NCBI GenBank assembly: GCA_028023455.1
Contig: JAQFVV010006294.1
Coordinates: 4,121,001 to 4,185,000, forward strand
Source: Epiperipatus broadwayi
Lineage: Eukaryota > Onychophora > Udeonychophora > Euonychophora > Peripatidae
Direction of reading: 5' to 3'
Length of the DNA stretch: 64,000 bases
Shown here: positions 11,034-23,535 of the stretch, one piece after another
How the letters are laid out: each line of letters starts with the position of its first letter
How positions within the stretch are numbered: position 1 is the first letter of the stretch
Position numbers and translations under genes: made by a program
Notes under the pieces: model-generated
Seen by the model: the letters and a program-made list of their open reading frames with translations, nothing else
Told to the model about the DNA's origin: nothing
Databases searched by the model: none

Positions 11034-14000
11034 TCTAAAAATATGTGCCATCAGATAGTTTTCTCCAAGTCTTTCTGTCTCTAGTTCTCAAAAATTAAAA
11101 TTTTTTTTTCTCCTTAAAATGATCAATCAACTTCTGTCTCCTCTTTCCTTCTCATATCTTCATTCAGAATATCTTTCATAAATTCTCTATGTCGTTATAG
11201 TCTCAATCCAGTTCCTCTTCATGATTTCCTCAAAGATATTTTTCACTATTGCTTTTCAACCCTTCAATATTACTAATCTTATTTTTCTAAATTATTTATT
11301 CTATTATCCTCTACATTCACATTTCTATAGCCTCAAATCCTTCCTTCTCTTTCAGATTGAACATATTTTTGTAAAACAAAACTACCCTCTAATTAAAGCA
11401 ATTAGCAAGCCAAACCTGTTTAGGGATCTAATTTCAATAGACACAACAGAATAATCTAATATTATTAAACATTGTTTTGCCAATGCAATTTTCACAGTAA
11501 TTTCTTTACTTCCTACCATTATTTGTCCAATGCTTATTTTTATATCTTTTTTTATTTTTTCAAAACTAATTAAATTATTATATTTCAGCTAATTTTTTCA
11601 GAAATGAAGTTGTGATTAAAAGTTTTTATATCATCAAAAGTTGATGTAATAAGCTTAGTCTTTCCTGGGAAATTATTTTCTTTTAATGTTCAAATGCTTA
11701 GTAATGTCAACCCAAAAGACTGTCTTGTTATTTAATGTTTGCTCTACTTTCTATCTACTCTATCAATAGAGTAGATAGCTGAAGGGGACTTGAGAATCTG
11801 TGTTCAAATCACCTAAAATAACTTCATATTGTAAAAAATGTTCAATGCCTTGTGCCAGAACAGCCATCTAACTTCGGGGTTAATAAATCTTCACCCCATC
11901 ATATCAGAAAGAAAAAAAGTAAACTATGATGATTTATTCCTCAAATATGGATTAAAATGATAATTGATATTACTTTTAAAATTATGTTCTAATTATATGA
12001 TCTTGCTACATAAAACTTCCTGATGAATTATGCAATAAATGAATTGTTTTCCCATTGTCTATTTAATTATTTTAACATGCTATTATTTCAATCATAGCGG
12101 GAGTTCCAATTGTTACTAAAGATACAAGTTTATTTAATGGAAGTCTAATTATATACTATATTTGCTATTTCATTAAAACTATTTTCCTCCTCCTAATATG
12201 CATATGAAGTTCTTGGACAATTTTAACATTTGAAAATAAAATGCAGCCACCGAATTACATTTTTGATATCTGGTTTCACCAGGTGGAATAAATCATACTT
12301 TGTTGATAACAGACTTACCTCTTTTCTTAGGTCACTGATTACATTATCGATTCATTCAACTATGTTTTTTTACTTAAAATTACACTTTAAAAACTGGAGG
12401 GTTTTTTTTTTTTTTTTTTTGGGGGGGGGGGGTACTTTTAAAAAAATTTTAACAAATAAATTGATTTCTATGTCAGATTTAGTTTCATCTGCAATTAAAT
12501 TAGAAAAAAACACAGATAGTTATATCAGCTGAATAAGACATTCTTAGCTATTATAGAATAAATTTTGTTGTTTCTCTTGGAAAGTATTTAATTTCTACAT
12601 TTTACGTAACGTCTATGTCTTACTTAGAAGATATCATATTTCATTCTACAGATATTATAATGGCTTCTTATACTGAATTCTTTGTGAGCATTGATAATAT
12701 TATTGCAAAGTAAACAAAAATTATTGCTCTTAACTTAAATATAGAATTATTCCATTTGTTTGAAATATACATTCCTTATCTTTTATCTTTGATATTTTAT
12801 TTGGATTTGACATGAAAATAACAACACAAACTTTTAAATATATAAACACATATACTGCACATCAATTTAAAAGACATTTTAGTTAAGCATAATACATTAA
12901 TTTAAAATACATAACAATTTAATGCTGGTGATCATTTTAAACGTGGATAACCAAATATATAATTAGATCACATTATACAGGCCAAAGCCAATTCAGATCT
13001 TTCAAAAATATAATCTTAATCTCTTCGTCATACTTGTCTAAAACAATATCACAATTAATGAACGAATAAATACTGACTATTCTCTTAAATCACAAATTAT
13101 ACTTTATCCTCAAAGTTTCCAATCTTATCTATCTTTGATTACTGCACAATTTATTCAACCCTTATCTATTTTGAATTTTCCATTTGTCATCACAAATGAA
13201 GACTTATAATCCATGTAAACTATTTATAATTTTCCCATCTTTTCAACACAAACATTGTCTCTATTAGCAGTTATTTCATTCCTACAATTGGATTTTTCTT
13301 GTCAAAATTTTCAAAGTAAATCAAATCTATTCTTCTTTGCAATTCTTTTATATCAATTCATACTTTTTTAACAAAAGTTTTCTAGCTTTAATAATTTTTA
13401 CACATGTCAATCTGCTGTTAAACTTTCTACATATACTTTCATTTACTTCAGTATTAATATCTTTCTACTTACTTCTTTCTACCACTTTACTAATGAGCTC
13501 ATTCTTAGTTCAAATCTTTTTTTACTCAGTAGTGCAGTTTCGTGCAAATTTTGGTTAAAAATTTCTTACCTTTAATAGGAACTAATATTATCCTATATTT
13601 GGCTATTATTTGTACATATTTTCTTAGCCAACAGATATGAAAATTTTTCTTTGTGGTCTTCCCTTTTTCTATCTCTTAATTTATTTATTAATGGCTCTTT
13701 TTTCCCCTTTGTTTAGAATTTCTCTTAAAATTTAGCTTCAATTCTGCCAATTCAAAAATGTGATTTGAATTTGCACATGCAGTCTTATATTTTAACCTAA
13801 TCTGCAAATATAACCCAGTTAATATTCGATCTTTATCATTTTAAACTTTCTATGTGATAATCTATTTCTGATCATTTTTAAACCATGTTTTATTTTTTAC
13901 AAGTTATTTCCCTCTTTCATTTTTTAATCCGAATCTAAGATCATTTATAATCTTTTCTGATCTACCTCAACCCTACAATCCAACTATCATTATACTACCA

Positions 14001-14050
14001 ATTTTATTTTCATTTTCCAATTATTTTTTAAAAATTCATACATAATCTCT
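11034..14050 (-). pseudogene. Decayed RTE-like LINE
   Basis: Stop-ridden minus-strand frames with recognisable LINE fragments. Near 11,035-11,090 RTRDRKTWRKLSDGTYF then stop resembles the C-terminus of the better copy at 35.5 kb (AKDRRRWIKLGETF). Near 12,250-12,350 NVISDLRKEVSLLS fits the RT region. Near 13,720-13,800 RLKYKTACANSNHIFELAEL fits the endonuclease-RT linker. The order and about 3-kb length fit one element. Assignment rests on short peptide matches by eye. Confidence 0.45.
11745..11890 (+). repeat. tRNA-derived SINE-like unit inside the LINE relic
   Basis: AGAGTAGATAGCTGAAGGGG, then TGTGTTCAAATCACC resembles the tRNA-like end of F1. A/B box spacing is plausible; it interrupts the LINE relic. 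Confidence 0.45.
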
Positions 14051-14125
14051 ATTTTTTTTTACCCTGTTCACTAGTTGTTATGTAATCATTATTGGAAGTT
14101 GAATTTTTATAATATTGTCTTTTGT

Positions 14126-14287
14126 ATTAGCTCATAATAAAAAAAACATTCCAGCGGCTCTATTGCTCGAAAATTTATAAGAAGTTTGAGCACTGGAAGT
14201 GCCAGCAGCAAAATCAATCCCAGAATTCCATACTCTAATATCCGACACATCACTGCATTAAACAGCACAAGACATTAGCTCATAATA
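14126..14287. mobile_element. 134-bp insertion with 14-bp target duplication
   Basis: The 14-mer ATTAGCTCATAATA occurs exactly at 14,126-14,139 and 14,274-14,287. The unit between is GC-richer, starting with an A tract, and has an open minus frame (DVSDIRVWNSGIDFAAG). Type unknown. Confidence 0.55.
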
Positions 14288-15038
14288 CTTCAATAGCAAT
14301 GATTAAAAAAGAAACATTTCTGAATAAAGTTTTCTAATGAAAAATTAATATAAAATAAATAAGACTAAAGAAATATTTTTTTGAAGATTATAGATTGAAA
14401 AGAATTTCAATTTAATCACATCTGACAAAGTTGTGGAGACTATTTTGCAAGATACAGATGATAATAATAATAAAAGGTTGCATATAACTATGAGCAATAA
14501 AACTATAATGTCTATTGATGATGATTCCAATAAAAAAGGGGAGAAATATGCGAAAATAAATATAATAATTTTTTGCTTTTTCACATTAGATAAAAAAAAA
14601 AAAAATTAAATGTGTTAAGCAGAAAAACATATCACTCAAAAATCAAGCAAGTATGTAATCATTTTCAGAAATAATGACAAAGAATAGCCATTTTAATTTT
14701 CTTATCAAAGATTATTTCTATAACTTATTCACTATTTATTTTAATTCAAGTTCTCTTTGTATATAACTTTAAATTAAAAAAAATATCATTTCACATATAA
14801 AAAAAACTGAAAGTATTTAGTGGATATTGTATAAGGTAATTAACCAGTATTCAATAAAATGACATATAAAATTATATATATTAAAAGACTGAAAATTATT
14901 ATGTAATAATAGCTATTATTTGAAAATACATCAAAATTTTCATCACACAAAGAAATTCAAAAATCAGGTGTGTGTGCGTGTGTAGGATTACTTTCAGAAT
15001 TAAATTAATATCAATTTTTTTAAAAAAAATCAACTCAC

Positions 15039-15119
15039 AGCAGTCATATTACTTGTCAGAGCTTCTTTAATATCAGCAGCAAATTTCAAACAGTCATCAC
15101 AGTAAGTTGCAGGATCTGT
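15039..15119 (-). CDS. PSAP: Prosaposin-like exon, domain 3 part a
   Basis: 27 codons, phase 0-0, acceptor TTTGTAG|ACAG and donor GCT|GTGAGT. TDPATYCDDCLKFAADIKEA opens a third saposin-B domain (YC-x2-C). It ends SNMTA with an N-x-T sequon where saposins are commonly glycosylated. An alternative acceptor four bases downstream would break the phase and is less likely. Parts b, c and d of this domain were searched for below 15,039 and not found. They may lie outside the window or be masked by low similarity. Confidence 0.88.
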
Positions 15120-15639
15120 CTACAAATTAATGAAAACAAATTATAAATATATGTACATAAATATTTATGCATACAACTCTGGAAAAATATTATTTAATAA
15201 AAATTAAAAAAAAAAACAAATCTATACACCAACAACAAAAATGACAAAAGCAAAGAAGGCTGGAAGTCTAGAGTTTTCAAATATTAGTGAATCGAGAATT
15301 AAAAAAAATTCAAGCAAGCATTATGCATATAATCATATTTCAATTATACTAAAACTTAATTAAAACATTTCAAGACTTATTCCACAAAAGATATGATGTA
15401 ATAAATTAACATCTTTTTAATTATCTCAAAAATAATTGATTCCACTGAAAAAAATAAATTTTTGATGGTATCTATTTTTAATACTAATAAACAACTTATA
15501 CCTAATTAGCCATTGGATGGATGGAATGTTGGCAATATCTTTCGTGAATATAAAAATAACCAGAATGACATACTGTAAAATAACTTCTTCAAGATAAATT
15601 CATAAGTTTTTGGTCACAGAAGTCCATGCATCTAAAAAT

Positions 15640-18010
15640 CATAATGTGATGTGATATGGCTACTCATTTATCGAAGTTCGGGATTTCTCGGCCAATATGT
15701 CCAAGAAAAACCTATTAGCCACTTTACTTTTTCCTCTTTCCATTCCCCACTGTAAGTTTTCCCCATATTCTTCTCTACCACATTACCACATCATCATCAT
15801 TGTCCACTCCATGATCTTTGTATCTATATTCCCCTTATCTTTTTCCAACCCCAGCATACCAATAATCCACTTTCTGCATGATCACTTGGTCTGTATTTAT
15901 TCTCTCATAACTTCATTATTTGTACTTTTTCTACTCATAAGCATTTACATTCTTTTAGCAAATGCCTAATATTTTCTATGACTTCATTACATAACCTACA
16001 GATGAAATCACCCACATTTCTCTATGTGTATCTTCTCTTGCTGCTAGCAATCCTATTCAAGCCTTAAATAGTAAACTACTTTTCCTGCTATTATCAGAAA
16101 TTAGCTCACATCCAATATTCTGTTGCTTCTATATATATTTAAGCTCTTTTTACTCTCCATATTAGTTCTTCATCTCTTTAGCTCCGTATTTTTTATTAAT
16201 ACATCTATTCTTCTATCGCAACACTCAATAATCCTCCTAACACAATCATCCCATCCTTTGTACAAGTATACTAACAGGCTTTATCCAAATCTTCTGCATA
16301 CCGTACTACCTTTCTCATCCACCTTGTTGCCTGCATTCTGTTCGTAACCGAATTAAATATTATTTTGGCTAATCTCTTATTATCTATAAATTGCAATCTA
16401 ACACAACATTTTTATTTTACTTTTTGCATTTCTCATATAAAAACTTGACCATCCTATTTCTCCTTGAATTGCTTCCTTTCCTTTGCCATCCACACATCTG
16501 CATCTAATGCATGTCTTCCTACTTGTCTTTGTACTTTTTCTAACTAATCTAACACCCCTTAGCTAACACATAACACATCATTACCATTTGTTAACCCTGC
16601 TACTGCCATTCCCTTTCCATACAATTCTAGCCACATCATATTTATTATATGAAAACACTGTTAATTTCTTTATCCGTCCCTTTCTTTTCTTCGCTTCATT
16701 TATCTTTTTTTTTTCCCCCATTCCTCCAAGCAATTTCTCTGATTAGTTAAGACAATTCCCAAATAGTTGTACCTATTCACCACATTTAACTTTATATCCC
16801 CAATAAAAATTCTTTGTCTTCTCTTTCCCCAGCATTTACCATCATTACTTTTGATTTTTCTTCACTAAATTTGATCCCCATCTCTTTACCTATTCCTGCA
16901 CAAGTCTTCAGCACAATTTCCCATATCTTCCCTATTTTCTGTGCATAAAAAAAATATCATCAGTAAATAACACTCCCTTGCCAACTACTAATGGTATCTC
17001 TACTCCTCTTCCTAATCTTTCTATTGCCCTTTTTATTTCTCTCAAATATGACAAAAACAAAGGTGACCTAGGGCATTCTTACCTTAGTCTCACTTCATTT
17101 TTAACCCTATAACTGATTCTATATTTCCTAATTGATATATATAATTATTTTCATACAATCTCTTAATAACATCTACTAAAGTCCCATTCATTCCCAAATT
17201 AACTAAACTTACCCATAACCTATTTCTATTCACTCTATCATATGCCTGCTCTATATCTATAAAGATGATATACAACTGCCTACCTGTATAAGTTGTGTGA
17301 CTATAAATAAACTATCTCATATGCCCCATCAGTATAAAACCTCTTTGCATTTCTCCCACTATACTATTTCTTCCGTCCACTTTGCCACCCTTCCAGCCAC
17401 CATATATGCAAAAACTTTATACAACATTGACATTACCACTACCATTCTATAATTGTTTATCTACCTAGGATCTTTATCCTTTCTTTTAAATAATAGCCTC
17501 ACTCTTGTATTATTCCAGCTATCTGAGAATTGTCTTCTGTGCCAACTTATTAAAACATGATAGTAGATTTAATTTTGCCCTATTTTCCAAATTCATCACC
17601 ATCTCTGCTACTCATCCATCTAAACTCTTGCTTTCCTATTTTTCAACTTCTTCCCTGCTTTATTCAATTCATTTTCTATAAAATTAATATCTTCATTATC
17701 GAGTGCTTTTTATGATTGTTATCATTCTGTCCTTCACATCTAACATCTTTTCTATATCCATTATATACTTATTTAAGATTGACTCTAATCCTTCTCTAGA
17801 ACTACATTCTTTCTCATCATTTAGTAATACTATTTCTTTCTCCCCTATATTCCTTCTTTTAATATATTTCCAAATTTTTTTACTCCCATCTGTTCCACTT
17901 TTATTAATATCTTTCAATAATTTACTATTTAATTTCATTCTCTCTCTATAATTATCTATTTTAGGCAACTTTTTATTGTTTTCCCATCTTTTTCATTTTC
18001 TTTGTTCTTA
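15640..18010 (-). pseudogene. 5'-truncated non-LTR retrotransposon (family L, copy 1)
   Basis: Its 3' end (TGATGTGATG... near 15,650) matches copies at 57.6 kb and 38.5 kb. Minus-strand fragments include a pre-RT segment (17,968-17,696, MPKIDNYRERMKLNSKLL...), RT motif A FIDIEQAYDRVNRNRLW (17,275-17,220), motif B as ECPRSPLFL after an in-frame stop (about 17,080), and motif C FTDD (about 16,965). Downstream sequence matches 57.6-58.6 kb. RT palm motifs are present but broken by stops, so the copy is dead. Clade not assigned. Confidence 0.75.
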
Positions 18011-18719
18011 ATAATGGGAGTTTGTTCAAACTTCGGCATCTAGTGGCCATTATCTCAATCAATGCTTATTTATGATAGTTAATGAAGATAACATTATAAC
18101 TATTGCAATTAAGTGATGTTGAAAAGGTTGAATCACATAATATTTGACATAATACCAAACAACTTTACCCCAAAAGTGGTTTGCAGTTAGTTAATATATC
18201 AGATTACTACTTGATCATCATCAGTGTAATTTGACATTTTTATTCTAGCATCTCAATTTTATAACTATATCAAAAACTCTTGAGCCTTAATGTGATTAAG
18301 CATTACAATTTTTTTTTAGTATATAGTCAATATTCTATCAAATAATAGTATCCAAATACAATAATATTTCAAACTAATGGTAGGCATTTGTCATGGAGCT
18401 CTATTTTTATCATTCTAAACATTTATGTTATATTAAAAGTTGTTACAACAATCCTTAATTTAATAATCTAAATATAAAAAATAAACAAATTGTTATATTT
18501 TTATTTACCATTGCCAAACTCATTCCATTCACAACTTTGACATCATCCACCTCAGATAAATACAATAATGATTATTACTAATCATTTTCTAAATTAGAGA
18601 TTATCTCTAGCACAGATATAAACTTTAAACCTCAGTTAAAGATTAATATATCTGATTTTTTAATTTTAAACATACACACACATGGAGGTATTCATCTTTC
18701 TCTTTACCATGTGTAATAT

Positions 18720-18885
18720 CTTTATAGATATATTAAACAACTTCTATACTCCTCCCCCCCTTTTTAAATTCATATAAATAAAGATACAATAAAAGACAAA
18801 TGACCTCCACGATGCATTTTGTGCTGAACTAGCATTCATCAGTTGACCCAGGTCACTATCCCCATATATATCTCTATTATATGAA
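18720..18885. repeat. Single arm of the F4 fold-back family
   Basis: Matches the left arm of F4 (TTTATAGATATATTAAAC through GTGCTGAACTAGCATTCATC) but lacks the inverted partner. Its hammerhead-like core (18,817-18,842, minus) has AAAA instead of GAAA. Confidence 0.7.
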
Positions 18886-19045
18886 GAGTATTTATCTATA
18901 ATAAATTGTTATGTCCATGTCAGATAAATACAATAATGAAATCTCTCTGAAAATGGAAATTACTTTAGCCAAAAGTTATGTACCTTCATTTAGTAACTTC
19001 AAAGTATTTAATTCAGTTCTAAAAGCATCAGAATGTTTTATTATT

Positions 19046-19235
19046 ATGAAGTAACACATGTTGTTCAAAAAATGAATAGTTTTTACAGAATCATGACAAT
19101 ATGAAGCTAAATTTAAAAAAACATTATCACTATTTCAGAAGTCTTTGTTATTGATAATGTTTCTGAAATTTAGTCTCATATTGTCATGATTCTGTAAAAA
19201 ACTATTAATTTTTTTGATCAACATATGTTACTCAA
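19046..19235. repeat. Fold-back repeat F3
   Basis: Arms of about 75 bp (TTTTTACAGAATCATGACAA and inverse) around a loop near 19,130-19,150; outer ends TGAAGTAACACATGTTG and its inverse. Confidence 0.85.
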
Positions 19236-19613
19236 TTCACCATTTGGGACAATAATTCATTTCCAAGTTTAATACATCAACAAGAACTCTAAAAAATAAC
19301 ATATGACTTTCTATAATAATGGTAACAAATATTTGAAAGTAAATTATTCTGTGTGGTATTTCATTCATCAAATTATTTTTAAATATTTTTATGTCATTTT
19401 CCATGCATTCATTGCTATAGTTAGAGTACATTTGATATCATTTCATAACCTCATTGAAAAATGTTAAAAAAATTTTCCTACTTTTTATTCTAGACAGAAA
19501 TAACAATATACTAGGATAGATATCTAGGTTGACCATTTGCCCATTTATCTGAGAAAAAAAAGATTCTTAAGATTTTTTGAAAACAACTTAGCTATCTGAA
19601 ATTGTTTTTAGTT

Positions 19614-19850
19614 TCATATATATATTGTACCGGATCGATCCGCAGAAGAACTTACTTACCCTGCAAAGGTTTTGGCTGGTTTCAAACTTCTTTAAAACAC
19701 ATAGCGAATCGGCACGTTCGAGCAAAGTGGGAAATATTATTGATAGCTTTAACTATCAACAATACCCACGATCATTTCGTGGCCCACCTCGGCTGCTAAA
19801 TTCAAACCCCTACTATCCAAACACCTTATTTGTTTTGGAGTAAAACCCGG
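19614..19850 (+). mobile_element. Possible small Helitron-like insertion
   Basis: GC-richer block ending ACCCGGGTGCCAGCTAG before T: a palindrome shortly before CTAG|T is the Helitron 3' pattern. The 5' edge (TCATATATATATTG) is weak. No Rep/helicase coding. Confidence 0.35.
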
Positions 19851-19913
19851 GTGCCAGCTAGTCAATGACTAATGTATTCGGACAGTAACGAAAGTTAAAG
19901 AGTGTTAAATTAC

Positions 19914-20156
19914 CTTTATAGATATAATAAACACCTCCCTACTTCCCCATTCTTTTTAAATTCATATAAATAAAAATACAATAAAAGACAAATGACTCTC
20001 AAGATGCATTTCGTGCTGAACCAGCACTCATCAGTTGGATCAAGTCACTATCTCTCATATATCTCTATTATGACCTGGGTTAATTGATGAGTGCTGGTTC
20101 ATATGAATTTAAAAAGAATGGAGAAGTATGAAGGTTGTTTAATATATCTATAAAAA
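19914..20156. repeat. Fold-back repeat F4
   Basis: Outer ends TTTATAGATATA and inverse; arms share CCATTCTTTTTAAATTCATA and AACCAGCACTCATCA. The right arm lacks about 45 bp present in the left. Confidence 0.85.
20009..20034 (-). ncRNA. Hammerhead-ribozyme-like catalytic core
   Basis: Minus strand: CTGATGA, stem GTGCTG, loop GTT, stem CAGCAC, GAAA. Both invariant core strands and a six-pair stem II are perfect. Stems I and III are not convincing in this copy, so self-cleavage is not shown. Known: Penelope-like elements and retrozymes carry such motifs in their terminal repeats. Confidence 0.6.
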
Positions 20157-21594
20157 ATAAACAATATTAAAGCTTAGTGACATCTAAAAATATAAAAACA
20201 AAAGATGAGAATATATTATTGACTTATCAGTACAAGACATTAAACAATCATTTATTTCTATACCAGTTGTTAAAACTTCTTTCCAGCTTCTTATCTTTAC
20301 TTTAATATAAGATATAAATATTAATCAGCATACATTAAACTACATAAATAGACATCTTTATATATGTACATGTGGTAATTGTGTATATATCTTTTATAAT
20401 AGGCATATCAAAGTGAAGAAATGCATGCAGCCTGAAAGCATATCTTAGGCAGTCTGAATTGGCTTTGCCAAAACATGTAATGTGGCCTAATATGTTTTGC
20501 AGCCTGTGTATTTAATGAACTTTAGTATTTAAGTCTTTTTATATGTTAAATTAATATACGATATTAAGAGGAATCAATTTTTATCTGTAAAAGTGATATA
20601 CTGTGGGTGCTTAAAATACATCAATATATTTAGTTCCTTCTCTACATTTATATTTTTGATATCATTTATTGATTCTATATAATAAAAGTACTCATTCCTA
20701 GTTTAAAACTTTAAATTTGCTTTCAAGAAAATATGTTTCAATATTTATCTATATCAAAACCAAATATAAAACAGAAGCTAGAAGATAAAAAACATATATT
20801 TCAAGACAAATGAAAAGTAGAATGTTTTTGTATTTAAGCATAAAATCATAATTAATCTGCAATAATATCATAAATGTATGCAAAGAATTTGATATAAGAT
20901 ATCATTACAATATTTAGAGAATGAAATATATTTTTTTCAAATAAAACATGAAAGTGATAAATACAAAAGTTAAAACCTTCCCTAAAGAAATGACCAAATT
21001 TATTTTACAAAATCAATACTACATCTGAAGCAGCTGTTACAATCAATTAAGCTTGAACTAAAATATTTTATAGGGAACCAATTTATTCAAAAATATTTGT
21101 TAAAAATAAAATTATATGCCCAAGACAATAGTTACAAGAAATAATATTATAACAAATAACTTTAAAAATTCAAACAAATTCTAACAGGCAAAGGGTTTAC
21201 AATGTATTCCCCACTACAGATGATGAGAGGACAGACAATAAAGATATAGCTCAATGACCATACTTCACATTTAAAAATTACCCAAGAATTTTTGGAATTG
21301 TTCTGTATGTATAAAACTAGAATAGAAGATACTTTCAATGAAATTAAAAATATTTTAAATAAGTTTCCATTAAATAAATGTCAGCTTTGACTGGAATGAT
21401 ATGTTAAGACAATAAAAAAAACTGCAAAAAAAATCAATTCACTGCACTACATAATCCACCAAAAAGTTTTAAGTGGCAAGATTGTATGATTAGAACATGT
21501 TCAAAAAGATAGCTTCAATAATTAGATTCCTATTAAAATCATTGACAATTTCTTTACTTCCTTTCTACTGATTTCCCGCAAGATAATAAAAAGT
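20157..21594. other. AT-rich intronic DNA
   Basis: Lies between prosaposin exons at 28.75 kb and 15.1 kb. No bounded element seen. Confidence 0.5.
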
Positions 21595-21670
21595 ATTGGT
21601 TAATATCTTTAGATTCTTGAATATCAAATTTAAGGCAAACGCTCTAACTAACTGAGCTATTCTGTCAAAG
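21595..21670 (-). repeat. tRNA-like A-box fragment
   Basis: Minus strand ATAGCTCAGTTAGTTAGAGC, then AAGAATCTAAAGAT: same family as the tRNA-like arms at 44 kb, lacking the B box. Confidence 0.5.
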
Positions 21671-21744
21671 GCTATGAAAAAATAAAATGGATCAACTTCC
21701 AACATATTACATAGTATTTATGGCCAATAAACATCACATGACCA

Positions 21745-21885
21745 CCACCCCTTATGCTTGTGTCTGGGGATATTGGATGAGTAGACACTAGATGGGGATT
21801 TTATGCACAAGCCTTCTGGCATCATTGATTACTCTAGCTTGCTGTGTGTGGCAATACATATAGTGATTTTGCCTGTTTTAGTATT
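21745..21885 (+). repeat. Arm of the F8 fold-back family
   Basis: TCTGGGGATATTGGATGAGT, then GGGATTTTATGCACAAGCC and TGATTACTCTAGCTTGC match the right arm of F8 (59.34-59.45 kb). Confidence 0.75.
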
Positions 21886-22377
21886 TATGGCTAACAACTC
21901 TAAGTACTTAATTTCATTTTCCAGAAAAGCCATTAAACTTTTTAACATTTATCATTAGTCATACGTTTTGGTTTTTGCCTTCATTTGTTACTCACATTCT
22001 TTGGGTTCTGAATCATTATTGGGAAAATAATCACATCATCTATGAAATCTAATAACTTCAGTAATCTTTATTTTTATTTCTTTATGCTTCATATTTTATT
22101 CCACAAAATAATTACTGTAAACAGTTGTAACAAGTTTTAGAGAGATTGATTTACACTATCAGACATTTTTATCTATGTAAATCTTTTTAGTAACTACTGC
22201 AAATATATTTTGACAAATATTTTTCAGAATTTGATAACATTCTGAGTTTATGTCATGAATTTTTAAAACTTTATTCACAACAGAAATGCTTATAAACCAA
22301 AGTGTTTTTATAATCTACAAAGCAAATGCAAAACGGCAAGTTATCCTCATTGTTCTTTTAATAACTTCTCTTAATAA

Positions 22378-23513
22378 TGTAAGAAAGAACTATTAATATT
22401 ACAAATGTAAGAATTATAAGGAAAATATGTGCTGAATTAATTCTTGTTTGAATGATATTTAGTTTGTTTGATATTTATTGTATATTTATTCTACTATGTT
22501 AAATATATGTCATTGAAGCATTAACCTATCGGTGTGTGTGTTGTAGGCATAAAAAGTATTTGCTAAATACTACTTGGTCTGTTCCCTTTCCTTTACCTGC
22601 ATCACCATGATTAAATGATTGTTGATATGTACTCTTTATCAAGTTAAAAAACCTAAGTAAATATAAAATATTCTAACGTTGATAAAAGTCTACATTATTA
22701 AAAAGCAAATGAATTGCTGCAAGAAAGGATTATAATATTACAAATGAAAGAATTATAAGGGAAATATGCACTGAATTAATTCTTGTTTTAAATGCTATTT
22801 AGTTTGTTTGATAGTTCTTGTATATTTATTTTACTGTGTTAAATATATGTGTCATTGCAGCATTAACCTATTGGTGTGTGTGTGTGTGTGTGTGCGTGTG
22901 TGTGTAGAAATAAAAAGTATTTGCTAAATACTACTTGGTCTGTTCTCTTTCCTTTACCTGTCACCATGATTAAATGATTTGTTGATATGTACTCTTTATT
23001 TAATGCACTGGGTCCTCTCATTATGCTCTCTTCTTTTTGTACGGAGAGTTGGAGCTAGTCTCGGTAAGTTTTCCCAAGCACTGGATTTTGCATTGCTTTT
23101 CATCCAGGCATTCCGGTCATAAGGCCAGATGGTACCTGGGATTGATTCTCAAAAAAAATAGTGCCTTTGGATGATTGGCGTGGTCCCAGAAGTTATGGAG
23201 GGATGTTACGGTCAGGAAAAATAATCAGGATTGAGGAATTCATGCAGTCTCAATTTTTGGTCATAGGTATGATTGATAGTTAATCTATCAATAATATTCT
23301 ACCCTTCTGTTTGAGTGTATGATCCCTGAATCAAAGGTCATAAATTTACAAATGATTATAGTTATATTTGATAAAGTTAAAGTAAAGAAAAGATAAAAAA
23401 ATAATAAATGTAATGAGCATATACCGTTAACCTTAGCCCCCGTATAACCTTAACTATAAATAAAAAACCTGTATAACCACAGTTACTATCCCCTCCCCTC
23501 CATAACCATTACA
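22378..23513 (+). repeat. 5' LTR with tandem partial duplication
   Basis: 22,638-23,513 aligns with the 3' LTR; 22,378-22,637 repeats part of it (GAATTATAAGGAAAATATG, CTGAATTAATTCTTGTTTGA, AAAAAGTATTTGCTAAATAC). The LTR ends CCATTACA. A (GT)n tract of about 28 bp lies near 22,875. The TGTTCAAATTG start of the 3' LTR is missing here. Confidence 0.6.
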
Positions 23514-23515
23514 AA

Positions 23516-23535
23516 TGGCACACAATGTGGGTGCC
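23516..23535 (+). promoter_or_regulatory. Primer-binding-site-like sequence
   Basis: TGGCACACAATGTGGGTGCC starts two bases after the LTR end. The TGGC....AA.GTGGG form is typical of LTR-element PBSs. LTR-end-like sequence recurs at 23,545-23,720, so the leader looks partly duplicated. Confidence 0.45.

Noticed and set aside
12230-12532. 100-codon plus frame across poly-T and poly-G
   Set aside because: Driven by a homopolymer run (12,400-12,432); overlaps the minus-strand LINE relic.
22875-22905. CRISPR-like or regulatory repeat
   Set aside because: Simple (GT)n microsatellite inside an LTR.
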